64,000 nucleotides of DNA from Capsaspora owczarzaki ATCC 30864 (lineage: Eukaryota > Opisthokonta > Filasterea). Both the position numbers and the translations under genes were made by a program. Below, piece after piece: positions 52,188-62,044 of the stretch. Location of the stretch: the NCBI RefSeq assembly GCF_000151315.2, contig NW_011887299.1:650894-714893 (forward strand), in the 5' to 3' direction. Each line of letters opens with the position of its first letter. Position 1 is the stretch's first letter. The notes under the pieces were generated by a model that worked only from the letters and a program-made list of their open reading frames with translations, was not told the origin of the DNA and made no database searches.

Positions 52188-53630
52188 TCAATGCATCAGA
52201 GCCTGCTGGTGCGCTGGAAAGACTTGAATCATTTGAGGCTGGAAGGAAGGAGCAACCATATAGTACTGTTGCTGCGACACAACCACTGATTCCTGAACAA
52301 ACTGTTGCTGTTGCTGTTGTGGCTGGAAGAGCACAACTTGCCGAGGCTGCGCGTGGGTTTGCGGCTGGAACTGGTGAAAGTAGTACTGCGGCTGTGGCTG
52401 CGGCTGCATTTGCAACTGCTGCTGTTGCTGTTGCTGCTGCTTTTGCAGACGGGGACGAGCTGCAATCGAGTATGGGGCAATGCTGCGTTGTTGCTTCTTG
52501 GACTCGCGGATCTTGGGCGAGGAAGGGTACTCGCACTCAGATTCGGACGAAGGCTGCGGCGACCCGTAGCTGTAGGAGGCTGGCTCGTAGACGTCCGCGA
52601 CGAGCTGCATCTCGGGCGAGGAAGGTGTCTGCAAGGGCGCTGGAACGGGCGACGATGGCGCGGACAGGCTGGACGAGGAGACAGACACGGCAGGCGAGAG
52701 GCTGCGGACTTGTGCGGGTTGCTGCTGGAGCTCCAACTCGAGCAGTGCGCTGGCAGCCGAGGCGAGGAACTCGAGGCCACGGAAGGGGTTGCTCTTGACG
52801 GGCAACGATGCATCAACGGGCGCCTCGAGCGTTGGTTGATGCTGATGCTGTTGTTGTGGTTGCTGTTGTTGGCGCAAAACCATCATCGGAGCGGAGGGTT
52901 GCGGCCGGGGCATGGGTGCCTGTGCCACTGGAGCAACCACACCGCCAATGCGACGGAGTGCCGGGCAGAGGGTGCGCTTGTGAACGCCCCAGCAGCGATC
53001 GAGCGCCTCCTGGATGGCGCCAAAATCAGACTCGGGTGCGTCCAACTCGACGCGCGGGAGCGCTTCCGAGCAAGCCTCGGCGGAGCGGGCAGCAGCAGCT
53101 GTTGCGGCAGCAAACCATGCCTGTGTGACGGGGCAGTCGGGGTTGGGCATGCCACAGTGAGCCTGCTGCTGGGCGAAGGCCTGCTCTTGCTGCGAGGCGA
53201 CTGCTTGGGCGGCGGAAAAGTCACGGTCGTCACCGGACGCGTCTTCGTAGACGTACTCAAAGTCGGGCGCCAGAGCCGAGAAGAGCGCTCGGCGGTGCAT
53301 GTGAATGTGAGCAAAAACGGCAATAATGTCGGCGCGCTTTGGCTTCCACAGCTCAATCGTGTTGGCCGCGTCGTCCTTGATGGTAATGGTCATGCGGCCC
53401 CATGCAAAGAGGGATGACGGCTTGACGGCAGGCACAGATGATGCAGCAGCAGCAGCAGCAGCAGTAGCATTCGTAGCAGTGGCCAGGGCGGATGCGGCCA
53501 AGTGTTGCTGTGTTTGTTGCAAGGCGGGCGCGACCGTGTCCAAGATGCGTTTGACAACCGCCTTGACGCGGAGTTCGGCGTTGGGCACCTGGTCGATGGC
53601 TTGGTAGACGTGCTTCTTTGAGACGGTCAT
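52188..53630 (-). CDS. Orphan Gln/Ala-rich protein
   Basis: A single exon of 480 residues runs from the ATG at 53630 (MTVSKKHVYQAIDQVPNAEL). The reading frame extends further upstream through a TG repeat, but that is an unlikely start. Residues 1-220 include ordinary sequence: a helical start, then SLFAWGRMTITIKDDAANTIELWKPKRADIIAVFAHIHMHRRALF. A Cys/Trp-containing segment (LDRCWGVHKRTLCPALRRIGG) lies near residue 240. The rest is low complexity, with Gln runs (nucleotides 52290-52450 and 52840-52880), Pro and Ser. I do not recognise a domain. Poly-Q proteins of this type are often transcriptional or RNA-granule components, but nothing here shows that. It is convergent with the Nudix gene. 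Confidence 0.7.
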   Translation of the reverse strand: MTVSKKHVYQAIDQVPNAELRVKAVVKRILDTVAPALQQTQQHLAASALATATNATAAAAAAASSVPAVKPSSLFAWGRMTITIKDDAANTIELWKPKRADIIAVFAHIHMHRRALFSALAPDFEYVYEDASGDDRDFSAAQAVASQQEQAFAQQQAHCGMPNPDCPVTQAWFAAATAAAARSAEACSEALPRVELDAPESDFGAIQEALDRCWGVHKRTLCPALRRIGGVVAPVAQAPMPRPQPSAPMMVLRQQQQPQQQHQHQPTLEAPVDASLPVKSNPFRGLEFLASAASALLELELQQQPAQVRSLSPAVSVSSSSLSAPSSPVPAPLQTPSSPEMQLVADVYEPASYSYGSPQPSSESECEYPSSPKIRESKKQQRSIAPYSIAARPRLQKQQQQQQQQLQMQPQPQPQYYFHQFQPQTHAQPRQVVLFQPQQQQQQFVQESVVVSQQQYYMVAPSFQPQMIQVFPAHQQALMH

Positions 53631-53920
53631 TGTTGTGTCAAGTAGATGTGTGTGTGTGTGTGTGTGTGTGACTCTGTAACAAGAACAACAAGAACAACAA
53701 GCGGTTTGACAACTGTGGGTGAGAATATAAGCCATGTGTGACCCCAGTCCCACAGAAACTCCCCGCCACTCGCCAAATTCGCAATGGAATACAAACCAAA
53801 AGCCATTTCAACATCAAAACAGCAGAAGAACGAGACAAGCAAAAGAGAAGACAACACAAAGCAAAAACAAAAGAACGCTCGCAAAAACCCAATCACAAAA
53901 AAACCAATGGAAAATGGCTT

Positions 53921-53953
<33 letters not shown>

Positions 53954-56130
53954 AAGGTTTCGGATGGAGGTACAGAAAAACGCTTTTCACGTTCTTTTCA
54001 TTTGGTCATGTTTTCGGCCTCAATTTTAAATGCGGCTTTTTTTTTTTTTTTTTTTTTTTGCGTTTTCGTTCGTTTTTGCCTTCGTTTCGATTGCGCACCG
54101 CAGTGTGACTGATCAGCAAGGGAGAACAAGTGCACACGGTGACATCCTCCAAGCGGCGGAGCTGGATGTGCAAACGGACACACGCTAGCCAAGGAAGCAG
54201 TTTGCGCGGCTTTTTCTTTTTTTCGAGTGGAGGTAGCGGCAAAAATCGAAATAAAAGGAAAATAAAAGTGGCTGATGTCGTTCTGAGTGAGTCCACCGCC
54301 AGAAGCAGAACCGCATGTGCATAAAACGAGGGGACACGGAGGGGTGCTGTCACTGCCGCTGCAGCGCAGGGCATCGAAAGAGACGATGCAACCACCGGCG
54401 TCAAAGAGGAGGCGGGGAGGGCGGAATGGTGCAGAGTGGCAGCGCGGGAAAAGCACCGCTGAGCAGAAACCGGGTGAAAGGGTGAAAAAGGGGGTGGGCG
54501 ATTTTGAGTGGCTGGACATTTTCCAGCGCACGTTTGTCACACGGAGCAGGGGCAGGAGCAGGAGCACGAGTGCGCAAGTGCGTGAGATGGACAAGGAAAC
54601 ATACCAGAGAAACACCTCGGCGACAGTGGTCCAGAATTCACAAAAAAGCGAAAACAAGAAGCAGAAAATAAAGAACGGCGTTGAAAACGTGAAATAAGTT
54701 GGCGGCAAAAAAGCAAGACTGAGCAAAGCCAAATTTTGTGTGCATGATCTCAAACCAACACAGCCATGCATAACGAGTTGTGTGGCTGTTCGAGGAGGAA
54801 GGATGCTTCAGCAAGGTGCACTAAAGCACGAAAACAGCTCGAACGCAGGTCAAACACGGCACAAGGAGCAAACTTATACGAAAAAGAAAAGAAAAAAAAA
54901 AAGCCAAAAATCGCTACCACAGTGGGAAACAGCGAAAAAGCCAAAAAAGCCGACAATTACGCTGGCGGCCGCTGCGTCGGCCAGTTGGGCCTGAATTCAA
55001 TGCAGGTCGTTGCGTAGTGTGCGCGCGCACCCCATCCATGCATCTACGCAATCGCAGGGGGTGCTCCAGGCCTGCAGATTTGGAGCGCACACATGACAGG
55101 TAATTTTTTGTTTGCTTTTTATTTTTATTTTGGGGTTTTATTTTGGTGTTTTGTTCACGTTCCGCACAATTTTGCAGCAATTTCATTGGTCGAGGCGCAC
55201 ACTGTGAGACGCGGCTCGCTGGCGCTTTGCGTTGCGCTGAGCCAGCCGCGTTGATGCTTGTGACTTGTGGTAACAGAGTATTTTAAAATCCAACGGAATG
55301 GCTGAGCAGAGTAGCGGGGGGGGGGGAAAGGCGGGCGAGCAACCACATCAAAGTCACACGTGTGATTCTGGTCACTGTTGCTGGCTTGCTGGCTTTGCTG
55401 TCGGTGGAATCAGCGCGCTGATCTGCGTGCTGCGTGAGTAATGTTCACCTACCCCAGCCATGTTGATCGCTGCTTCGCAGACTGCTGCGCAATGATCTGC
55501 CAAGCTGTAAAATGAATTGCAAGAGCGAGGTGGAAGATTTTGTATTTTATGGTGGTTGTAAATCCGTTTAATAAGCCAAAAACGTGAAGCGAAAGCGTTA
55601 AGTAAATAGCCGCTCTTCCCACAAATCTCACCCCCGTTGGCTCACGCAGTTGTTTTTTCGTTGTAAGGTCGAGAATCAGGTGCGTAGCCCCCTTTGCAGA
55701 CAAGGTGCGCACGGGGGGAAGAATGCCTTCAGAGCAGACGAGCAGAGAGTAAAATGAGACAGAACAGCTGGGGCGAGACAGATGTTGCAGTTGGCGAGAT
55801 CATGTGCTCGACCTCGTTTGGATTTTCGGACACCTCAATGTCGCAGACACGACCATGATTGTTGCAGTCGATGATGAGATCAATGCGCATACGATTTAAC
55901 CATCGACCTCAAGTCAGTTGCGAAAACTCTGGCCACGACGAAGCTGCGACAGAATTTGACGTTTTGTTTGACTTTCGCGCCCAAACCAAAACTCGGCTGC
56001 GACACTACACGTATCCGGTACAACCCAACTCTTTGTGCAACGTCATTCATGCGGCACTGCGCGCCTTCTATTATTGATGGCACAAAAAGAAAAACAAAAA
56101 CAAAAACATGAACACACAAAAAAAGCACCC
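53631..56130. other. 2.5-kb gene desert with A/T tracts
   Basis: This is the longest stretch without a supported gene. It begins with a (TG)n run at about 53647-53669, the 5' flank of the orphan gene. An uninterrupted A-run of nearly 30 at about 53923-53951 and a T-run of about 23 at 54037-54059 follow, facing each other across about 85 bp. A purine-rich plus strand runs from 54500 to 54950, a G-run lies at 55316-55325, and the rest is mixed DNA to the GH18 3' end. Open frames on either strand are low complexity. I see no tRNA, transposase or LRR exon in it. Confidence 0.55.
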
Positions 56131-57244
56131 TCACAACTCGGGCATGGCCGTGCCCGCCATGTACGCATCAATGAAGGGCCAGAACTGATCGGGAATCGGC
56201 ATGCACCAAATGCCAATCACATTCACATTGGCGGCGACAATCGCATCAAACCGGAATTTGATATCAGCAGGCGACAGCGGTTGGTTGTTGTCGGCGTTCA
56301 CCGTCATGATGCCTGCGCCCAGCCGATGCGGCCCGAAGGCATCGAGCGCCTTCTGAAAGAGGTGGGTCCACGCCGTTTGGTTGTAGGTATACGTGTCCAT
56401 GGTCACGAACAGATCGACGCTCGTCTCGGCGAGCAGCGTAAAGTTCCAAACGGGCGTCCAGCTTGCAATATCGACCGTCACCGTCAATCCGTGCTGGTGC
56501 AACGCGCGGCTGAGCTTGTCCAGAAAGCCTGCATAGGCAACAGCATCTTGGTAGGTGCCAATGCCACCCGCGGGCTCAATGTCGACATTGACGCCAGTGT
56601 AGTTGAATTTGAGCAGGTTGAAGACCAAGTCGGCAATGAACGGATCGGGGTTTGCGCAAACCTCCCGCGTGTACTCGAGGTTTGGATTGGTATCGGGGAA
56701 GCTCGATATCATCGGGAAGGTACCTGTGATGACAAGTTGTCAAAGCGGATTGTGCGTTGTCAATGCGGAGCATTAACACAACACTGACAACGAAACATGT
56801 TGTTTACCAAAGCCCTCAGCAATCAGCGTCGGACCCACTTGCGTGAGTTCATTGATGACAAAAGTGCCATTGGGACCCTACCAAAGAAGCGCACGATACA
56901 GCCATGAGGAGAGAGAAGGAAAGCGAGGTTGAGCAAAGCCTGGTTTAGCGGCAAAAAAAGGCGGCCTCCCACTTCAACTCCAGTGCACACCAACTCAGCT
57001 CCAGGGCACTGCGTACCAAGTTGAATCGCTCGAAAGACACCCACGGGATGACATCCTTGTGCGCCTGGAGTGTGGCGAGGTCTTGCGGAATGTTCTCCTG
57101 CGTCCGCTCGAGACCCATCCACGGGAAGACGACGCGCTGAGGCGGTCTGGTCGAAGCGTCGTAGGCGACCGCCTGCACTGCCATGGCGAGCGCCAGAATA
57201 CTCGCACACACCAGCGCGGACTTGGTTGATGAGCGCGGAGGCAT
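56131..57244 (-). CDS. Secreted GH18 glycosidase, chitobiase-like
   Basis: Three exons (57244-57017, 56877-56808, 56723-56131) give 296 residues. The N-terminus (MPPRSSTKSALVCASILALA) is a signal peptide ending near the AVAYDAS segment. The GH18 barrel is recognised by strand-3 residues (GTFPMISSFPD), the catalytic strand TGVNVDIEP (the acid Glu of the DxxDxDxE motif is kept, with Asn at one earlier Asp position), VTVDIASWTPVWN, VTMDTYTYN, GAGIMTVNADN and the strand-8 Trp region NVIGIWCMPI. Such short GH18 proteins include lysosomal di-N-acetylchitobiase, which trims GlcNAc from N-glycan cores, and small chitinases. Two or three N-glycosylation sites (NGT, NYT, NFT, NQT) fit a lysosomal or secreted protein. 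Confidence 0.85.
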
Positions 57245-57432
57245 TTCAGCAGCCAAAACCCCCAATTCGAAGAAAAAAATGGACTGTCGATTCACGAAGA
57301 AAAAGTTCCAGCCAATCGCTCAAGTGCCAAGATTCATCTCTCAGGTTGTTGGCCCGAGGTGGACCTGTAACTAAAGCCGTATTGTTACAATGGTTGAGAA
57401 CTTGGCTTGTTTATTTGAGCTGGAGATTGCCA

Positions 57433-59998
57433 CTAGACATATCCGACATAAAGAGATTCAAACAAGAACTCGTCGGAAAACTCGCTGGGCACAAGTTGAA
57501 CTTTCCAACCTTCGCGCATCTCTCGGATGATGTGATGATCCGCACGCCAAATCGTCACAAACTCCAAGGTGGAATCGACCAAAGTCGGGTTCGCAACACA
57601 TTTGTATCGAACAGCACCTTGCTCATCTTGGACAGTCAACTCAACAACGCTGTCACCAGCATTGTGGGAAGGCTTCTTCCATTCACGAATCACGCGAATT
57701 GCTTTCACTTGGATCGGATTTTCATCGATGCTTCGAGGCACAGTGACTTTCAGCGGATGCTTGGGGAAAATGTCAGCAAAGTGCACTTGTTTGGTATCTT
57801 GCACGCCTTGCCAGTAATGCGCTTCGTCCATAATGGGCTCCGCAATCTCGAATGGTAATGCCGGTAGAGATGCGGGTTGAGCTTCCAACTCCGGTCCGCC
57901 TGTCAGCAGGTGAAACACGGCCTGAATGTCCTCAGCAGTTGCCAACCGTGGACGCAAGGAGAGTGTGAGAGGGTTGATCTGGCGGTCGATGCTGCGCGAA
58001 GAACAAGCAAGATGAATTAACAGTCACCAGCGCAAATCCATAGGTTGGGGGGGGGGAAGAAACAGTCCATGAGCATCACTCGGCTCCTTTTGACAAGGGC
58101 AACTTACTTAACGCGACATTCGTCGTTCACTTGCCGTGCCTCATCGATCGCTTGAGCACCAAGATTGCCAATGCAATTACCCGTTAGACTGTCGCTCAAC
58201 GAGAGTGAGGATGGCAACGCAACAAGGCCCTTGTTGACCTGGCTCAATATCCAAGGCGAGTCAAGCGCACCGCAACTTACTCGAGTCTTTGCACTGTCAT
58301 GTTGACTCTGAGTGCCTCAGCAAAGGCCTTCGCTCCAGCATCGCCAAGCTGATTCTCATGCAAACTGTCCGTTCCGTCCATCAATGAGCACTCGTGCTGA
58401 AACCAGCCACTCACATGCATCAGTTAGAGTGAGATGCCGTACTAGAGCACAGCCAGAGTCGCGTTCACTTTGAGCACCTCAGCTAACACTTGCGCTCCAG
58501 CATCGCCAAGCTGATTCTCACACAGACTGTCGGTCTCCTCCATCAGTGAGCACTCTCACTGTGCTCTGTTGGCACCCACTCACGTGCATCAGTGAACGTG
58601 AGATGACTTACGAGAGTGTAGTCACCGCCATGTTTGCTTCGAGTGCCTTAGCAATCACTCGAGCTCCAACATCGCCAATCTGATTCCGTTCCAAACTGTC
58701 CGTTCCGTCCATCAGTGAGCACGCTCAATGCCGTGCTGAAACCAGCCATTCGGATGCACCATTCAAAGTGAGATGTCTTACGAGAGCGTCTGCACCGTCA
58801 TGTTCCTTTTGAGTGCCTCTGCAATCGCCTCTGCTCCGGCAACGCCAATCTGATTACCAATCAAACTGTCCATCACCTCTATCAGTGAGCACTGAATTCC
58901 CTCTGCTGGATGACCCACTCGTGGATGCTTCAGTAACAGTGAGATGCCCTTACTTGAGCTTAGTCAGCGTCTTGTTCATTTTGAGTGCTTCAGCAATCGC
59001 TTTTGTGCCAGCATCGCCAATCTGATTTTTATCCAAACTGACCATGCCCTTCATCAGGAACCACTCTTCTGAATCACCCAGTCTCATGCATCAGTCAAAG
59101 TGGAATGGCTTACCGGAGCTCCTTCAGCGTCGTGTTCACTTTGAGTGCCTCTGCAATTGCCTGCGCTCCAGCGGAGCCAATCTGATTCTCACGCAGACTG
59201 TTCATCCCCTCCATCCTTGAGCACTCTGAATGCTCTCTGCTGGTGTCACTCACATGCATCAGTCAAAGGGAGATAACTTACATGAGCAGAGTCAGCGTCT
59301 TGTTCACTTTGAGCGCCTCAGCAATCGCCTGCGCTCCACCTTGGCCAATCTGATTCTGTGGCAGACTGTCCATCCCCTCTATCAGTGAGCACTCTTTTGA
59401 ATCACCCACCCACATGCATCATTCAAAGTGAGATGCCTTGCCTCAGAAATGTCAGAGTGTTGTTCACTTTGAGTGCTTCAGCAATCGCTTGCGCTCCAGC
59501 GTCTCCAATCTGATTCTGTGGCAGACTGTTCCCTCAGTGAGCACTCTTCTGATTCACCCACTCTCATGTATCAGTCAAAGTGAGATGCCTTACGAGAGCG
59601 TAGTCAGCGTCGTGTTCACTTTGAGTGCCTCAGCGAATGCCTTGGCGCCATCATTGCCAATATCATGCTCCATCAGTCTATCCATCCCTCCCATCAGTGA
59701 GCCACTCTCAATGCCCCTCCCCCCCACCTCCAAATGTTTCAGTATAAGCGAGATTCAGCTTACTCGAGCGAAGTCAACGTCGTGTTCACTTTGAGTCCCT
59801 CGGCAATGGCCTGCGCTCCTGCAACGCCAACTCGGCCCGGCAGCCTGTTCGTCCACTTCATCAGCACACTCACGCGCTGTCCCGCTGTCTCCAATACACT
59901 CGGGCTTTCTCTTACAGGAGGTCATAATATGCATTTGCACTCTTGGCTTGGTCATACAGCATGCGCTGTAGCTTAGTCATACTCTGATACGACAGCAT
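57433..59998 (-). CDS. Tandem RI-type LRR protein with unrecognised C-terminal domain
   Basis: From ATG 59998 (MLSYQSMTKLQRMLYDQAK) about eleven LRR exons follow, each about 84 nt with an intron of similar length. The encoded repeat is about 28 residues (SLHENQLGDAGAKAFAEALRVNMTVQRLE type), the ribonuclease-inhibitor/NLR class. The final exon (57990-57433) encodes about 185 residues without LRRs: MDEAHYWQGVQDTK, VHFADIFPKHPLKVTVPRS, VELTVQDEQGAVRYKCV and EFSDEFLFESLYVGYV. It alternates hydrophobic and charged residues as a beta-sandwich would. I do not recognise this domain. No signal peptide or membrane helix is seen, so a cytoplasmic or nuclear scaffold is likely. The N-terminus and LRR exons are related to those of the LRR kinase at 46-48 kb. 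Confidence 0.82.
58107..59870 (-). repeat. Array of about 11 exon+intron LRR units, period about 165 bp
   Basis: Unit boundaries fall near 58107, 58281, 58440, 58610, 58779, 58951, 59110, 59275, 59437, 59594 and 59759. On the plus strand each contains a near-identical core (TTCACTTTGAGTGCCTCAGC then AATCGCCTGCGCTCCA). The intron also repeats, with CATCAGTGAGCACTCT and CATGCATCAGTCAAAGTGAGATG strings. The duplicated unit is therefore exon plus intron. Confidence 0.9.
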
Positions 59999-60027
59999 TG
60001 TGAAAGCGCAAACAAGAACTGATCCAA

Positions 60028-60313
60028 AAAACCGAAACAGTCAAAATCAGTGCCGATTCTGAGAAAATCCAAGCGCTACTCTCCAAGCAACACTGTTACG
60101 GTTAAGACCCCTTGGGTCTAACCCACTCTTGTTATTTTGTATTAAATACGAGAATCCCATCATAACCCATCCATAACCGGCTGTGGGACCTGAGGTGCCA
60201 GGGTTTGCTCGTAACACACGATCAGATCCAACCCCCCCCCTCGAAACAGTCAAAATCAGCCATTGGGCGCTGGTGCTCCGATTCTGAGAAAATCGGAGCG
60301 CTACTCTCCAAGC
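60028..60313. repeat. Direct repeat of about 60 bp flanking a short insertion
   Basis: Copy A (about 60028-60090) and copy B (about 60241-60313) share AAACAGTCAAAATCAG, CGATTCTGAGAAAATC and GCGCTACTCTCCAAGCAAC. Both are followed, at different distances, by CACGATC and a C-rich string. Copy A is split from its CACGATC tail by a 123-bp insertion. Confidence 0.8.
60094..60216. mobile_element. Short element with TGTTACG...CGTAACA ends (MITE or solo-LTR-like)
   Basis: A 123-bp segment begins TGTTACG and ends CGTAACA, an exact 7-bp inverted repeat with TG/CA termini. It is flanked by CAC on both sides, a possible 3-bp target duplication. It interrupts copy A of a local direct repeat at a place where copy B is uninterrupted. 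Inside are a stem-loop (GGTTAAGACCC/GGGTCTAACC, 60099-60124) and a TATA-like GTATTAAATAC. It has no coding capacity. It could be a miniature inverted-repeat element or a very short solo LTR. Confidence 0.55.
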
Positions 60314-60435
60314 AACGCACACACGATCCAACCCATTGCATTTGTATTCCTCCTGGTCGTTCCAACCGACCGGTACATCCGGATTGTCTCTCTGTAATGT
60401 AGATGATCAGTCCTTCTTTTTTTTGCTCGCTCATA

Positions 60436-61725
60436 ATGGAAACCGTCACCCAATCCCTCGTCACTCTGCTCGGCGAGCACTGCTTCGATGAGCTTGTCGT
60501 CAAGCAAAACATTGCCAACTGTAAACTAGCTTGTCTATCGATCCATGGATATGAGCTGAACTGAACTGGGATGGACTGAACTGAGCTGAACTGAACTGAA
60601 CTGAACTCTTGCGGTTGAGCAGTCGACTGCCTGTCCCACCTGCTCGCCAAGATGCTCGGCTACGTCATCATCCTCGGCGCTGTCTTTGGTAAGCACCATG
60701 GATTGGAGAAGTCTGACGCGGCTGGCGATCGGAGCAGCAGTGCGCCCCAGATTCGAACGGAAAGCATCGATGTGTGGCCCGTGCCCCCATGCAGGACCGA
60801 CAAGAGAGAACCACCGATGCAGTATTGACTACTGGAAAGTATACCTTTTGTCTTACCGTTTTGCGTCTTGCTTTGCGGTGAACGTTGGACAGTCAAGATC
60901 CCGCAAATCCTCAAGATTGTCAAGGCTGGCAACGCCGAGGGCATCAGCATGATCTCCAACGTTCTTGAGCTCGCTGGTTACATTACCACCTTCGGCTACA
61001 ACGCTGTGCTCAACTATCCCTTCAGGTTTGTCTTCGAATTGAAGACCGATGGAGGAATGCGTGGACGCTTTATTTTTTATTTGGTTGCATCTCACTTTGC
61101 GTTGGATTTCGTGCAGCACCTGGGGCGAGTACCTCTTCTTGACCATCCAGTCGTTCGTTCTCCTGCTGCTCCTCGTTCACTTCTCGAAGGCCTACGTCCT
61201 TGGCGGCCTGGCCATCCTGTTCGAAGTTGCGCTTGCCTACTCGATCTTCTCTGGCCTTGTTTCTGGCGATCACCTCAAGTTCATGCTGCTGGCGACCATT
61301 CCCGTTTTCGCTGTTAGCAAGATTCCCCAGGTACAAAGTTGGTGGTGGCGCTCGCCTTATCGGCATTTCTTGTATTTTTTTTTTTTGTTATGTTTTTTTT
61401 TTTGGTTATGTTTTTTTTTTTTTGTTATGTTTTTTTTTGTTTGTTTCGCCACTCACACAATGGAAAACCCCGCCGATTGCGTTTTTAGATCCTCACCAAC
61501 TTCCGCAACGGTCACACGGGCCAGCTGTCGGCTGTCACTCTGTCCATGAATCTCGGTGGTTCGCTTGGACGCGTCTTTACTACTCTCAAGCAGGTCAGCG
61601 ACCCCATCGTCCTTGCCAGCTCGTTCTTCAACAGTGTCCTTGTTTTGCAGCTTGCGCTCTACTGGGGCAAGAAGCCTGCCGCCGCCGCCGCCGCCAAATC
61701 TACCGAGACGAAGAAGAACAAATAA
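60436..61725 (+). CDS. MPDU1: Mannose-P-dolichol utilization defect 1 protein (MPDU1)
   Basis: Five exons (60436-60520, 60623-60688, 60893-61025, 61117-61330, 61489-61725) give 244 residues, against 247 in human. This PQ-loop membrane protein of the ER is required for use of dolichol-P-mannose and dolichol-P-glucose by lumenal transferases. Both PQ-loops are visible: VKIPQILKIVKAGNAEGIS and SKIPQILTNFRNGHTGQLSAVT. The TWGEYLFLTIQ segment and the C-terminal KKPAAAAAAKSTETKKNK tail also match the family. Seven membrane segments are expected. Intron 1 carries a CTGAA pentamer repeat (about 60554-60606). Intron 4 holds several T-runs. It shares the dolichol-P-mannose pathway with PIGM 15 kb away. 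Confidence 0.95.
60554..60607 (+). repeat. (CTGAA)n pentamer repeat in MPDU1 intron 1
   Basis: About nine imperfect CTGAA or CTGGA units lie in a row inside the first intron of MPDU1. Confidence 0.8.
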
Positions 61726-62044
61726 CGCTGCTCGCTGCGCTTTCGGTGTTCACCCCCTTGATGATTGCTCAAAGTTGAGAAACATGAAAACACGATTATG
61801 GTGAAAGTGACAAAATTGCATATCCTTGCACGTACACATGGACAATTGCTCACAACACAGACGAAACGACAAGTAACCATGACAAAGCTTTTGCTCCTTA
61901 GTCTTCAACAAACGTCAAAGCAGAGCCAGGAGCGAACAAGAGAAGAAAAAGGAAAAAAAAAACGAAATAAGTAAAAGAACGGCGCACCAATGAAACGAGG
62001 AGAAGACCCCTCGGCCCCAAAACAAACCACAAACAAACAGCCCA
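61726..62044. other. Convergent intergenic region MPDU1 / Rh gene
   Basis: A-rich sequence holding the two 3' ends. No gene is supported. Confidence 0.45.

Larger units (their letters stand above)
59999..60435. promoter_or_regulatory. Divergent promoter region of the LRR gene and MPDU1
   Basis: Besides the repeat pair and the 123-bp element, no gene is seen. The element sits between the two divergent start codons and so may carry or disturb promoter sequence for either gene. Confidence 0.45.

Noticed and set aside
53647-53753. N-terminal extension of the poly-Q orphan through the TG repeat
   Set aside because: The extension encodes a Cys/Ser run and a Thr-His dipeptide repeat from the microsatellite; the ATG at 53630 starts ordinary sequence.
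54006-54771. Minus-strand frame of 257 residues in the gene desert
   Set aside because: It is a Phe/Leu/Ser/Cys-rich reading of A-rich DNA with no family features or intron pattern.
57245-57295. Extended N-terminus for the GH18 protein from 57295
   Set aside because: That codon is GTG; the ATG at 57244 gives a standard signal peptide.
58107-59870. CRISPR-like array because of regular 165-bp spacing
   Set aside because: The repeats are coding LRR exons with splice sites, the spacers are related introns, and the genome is eukaryotic.
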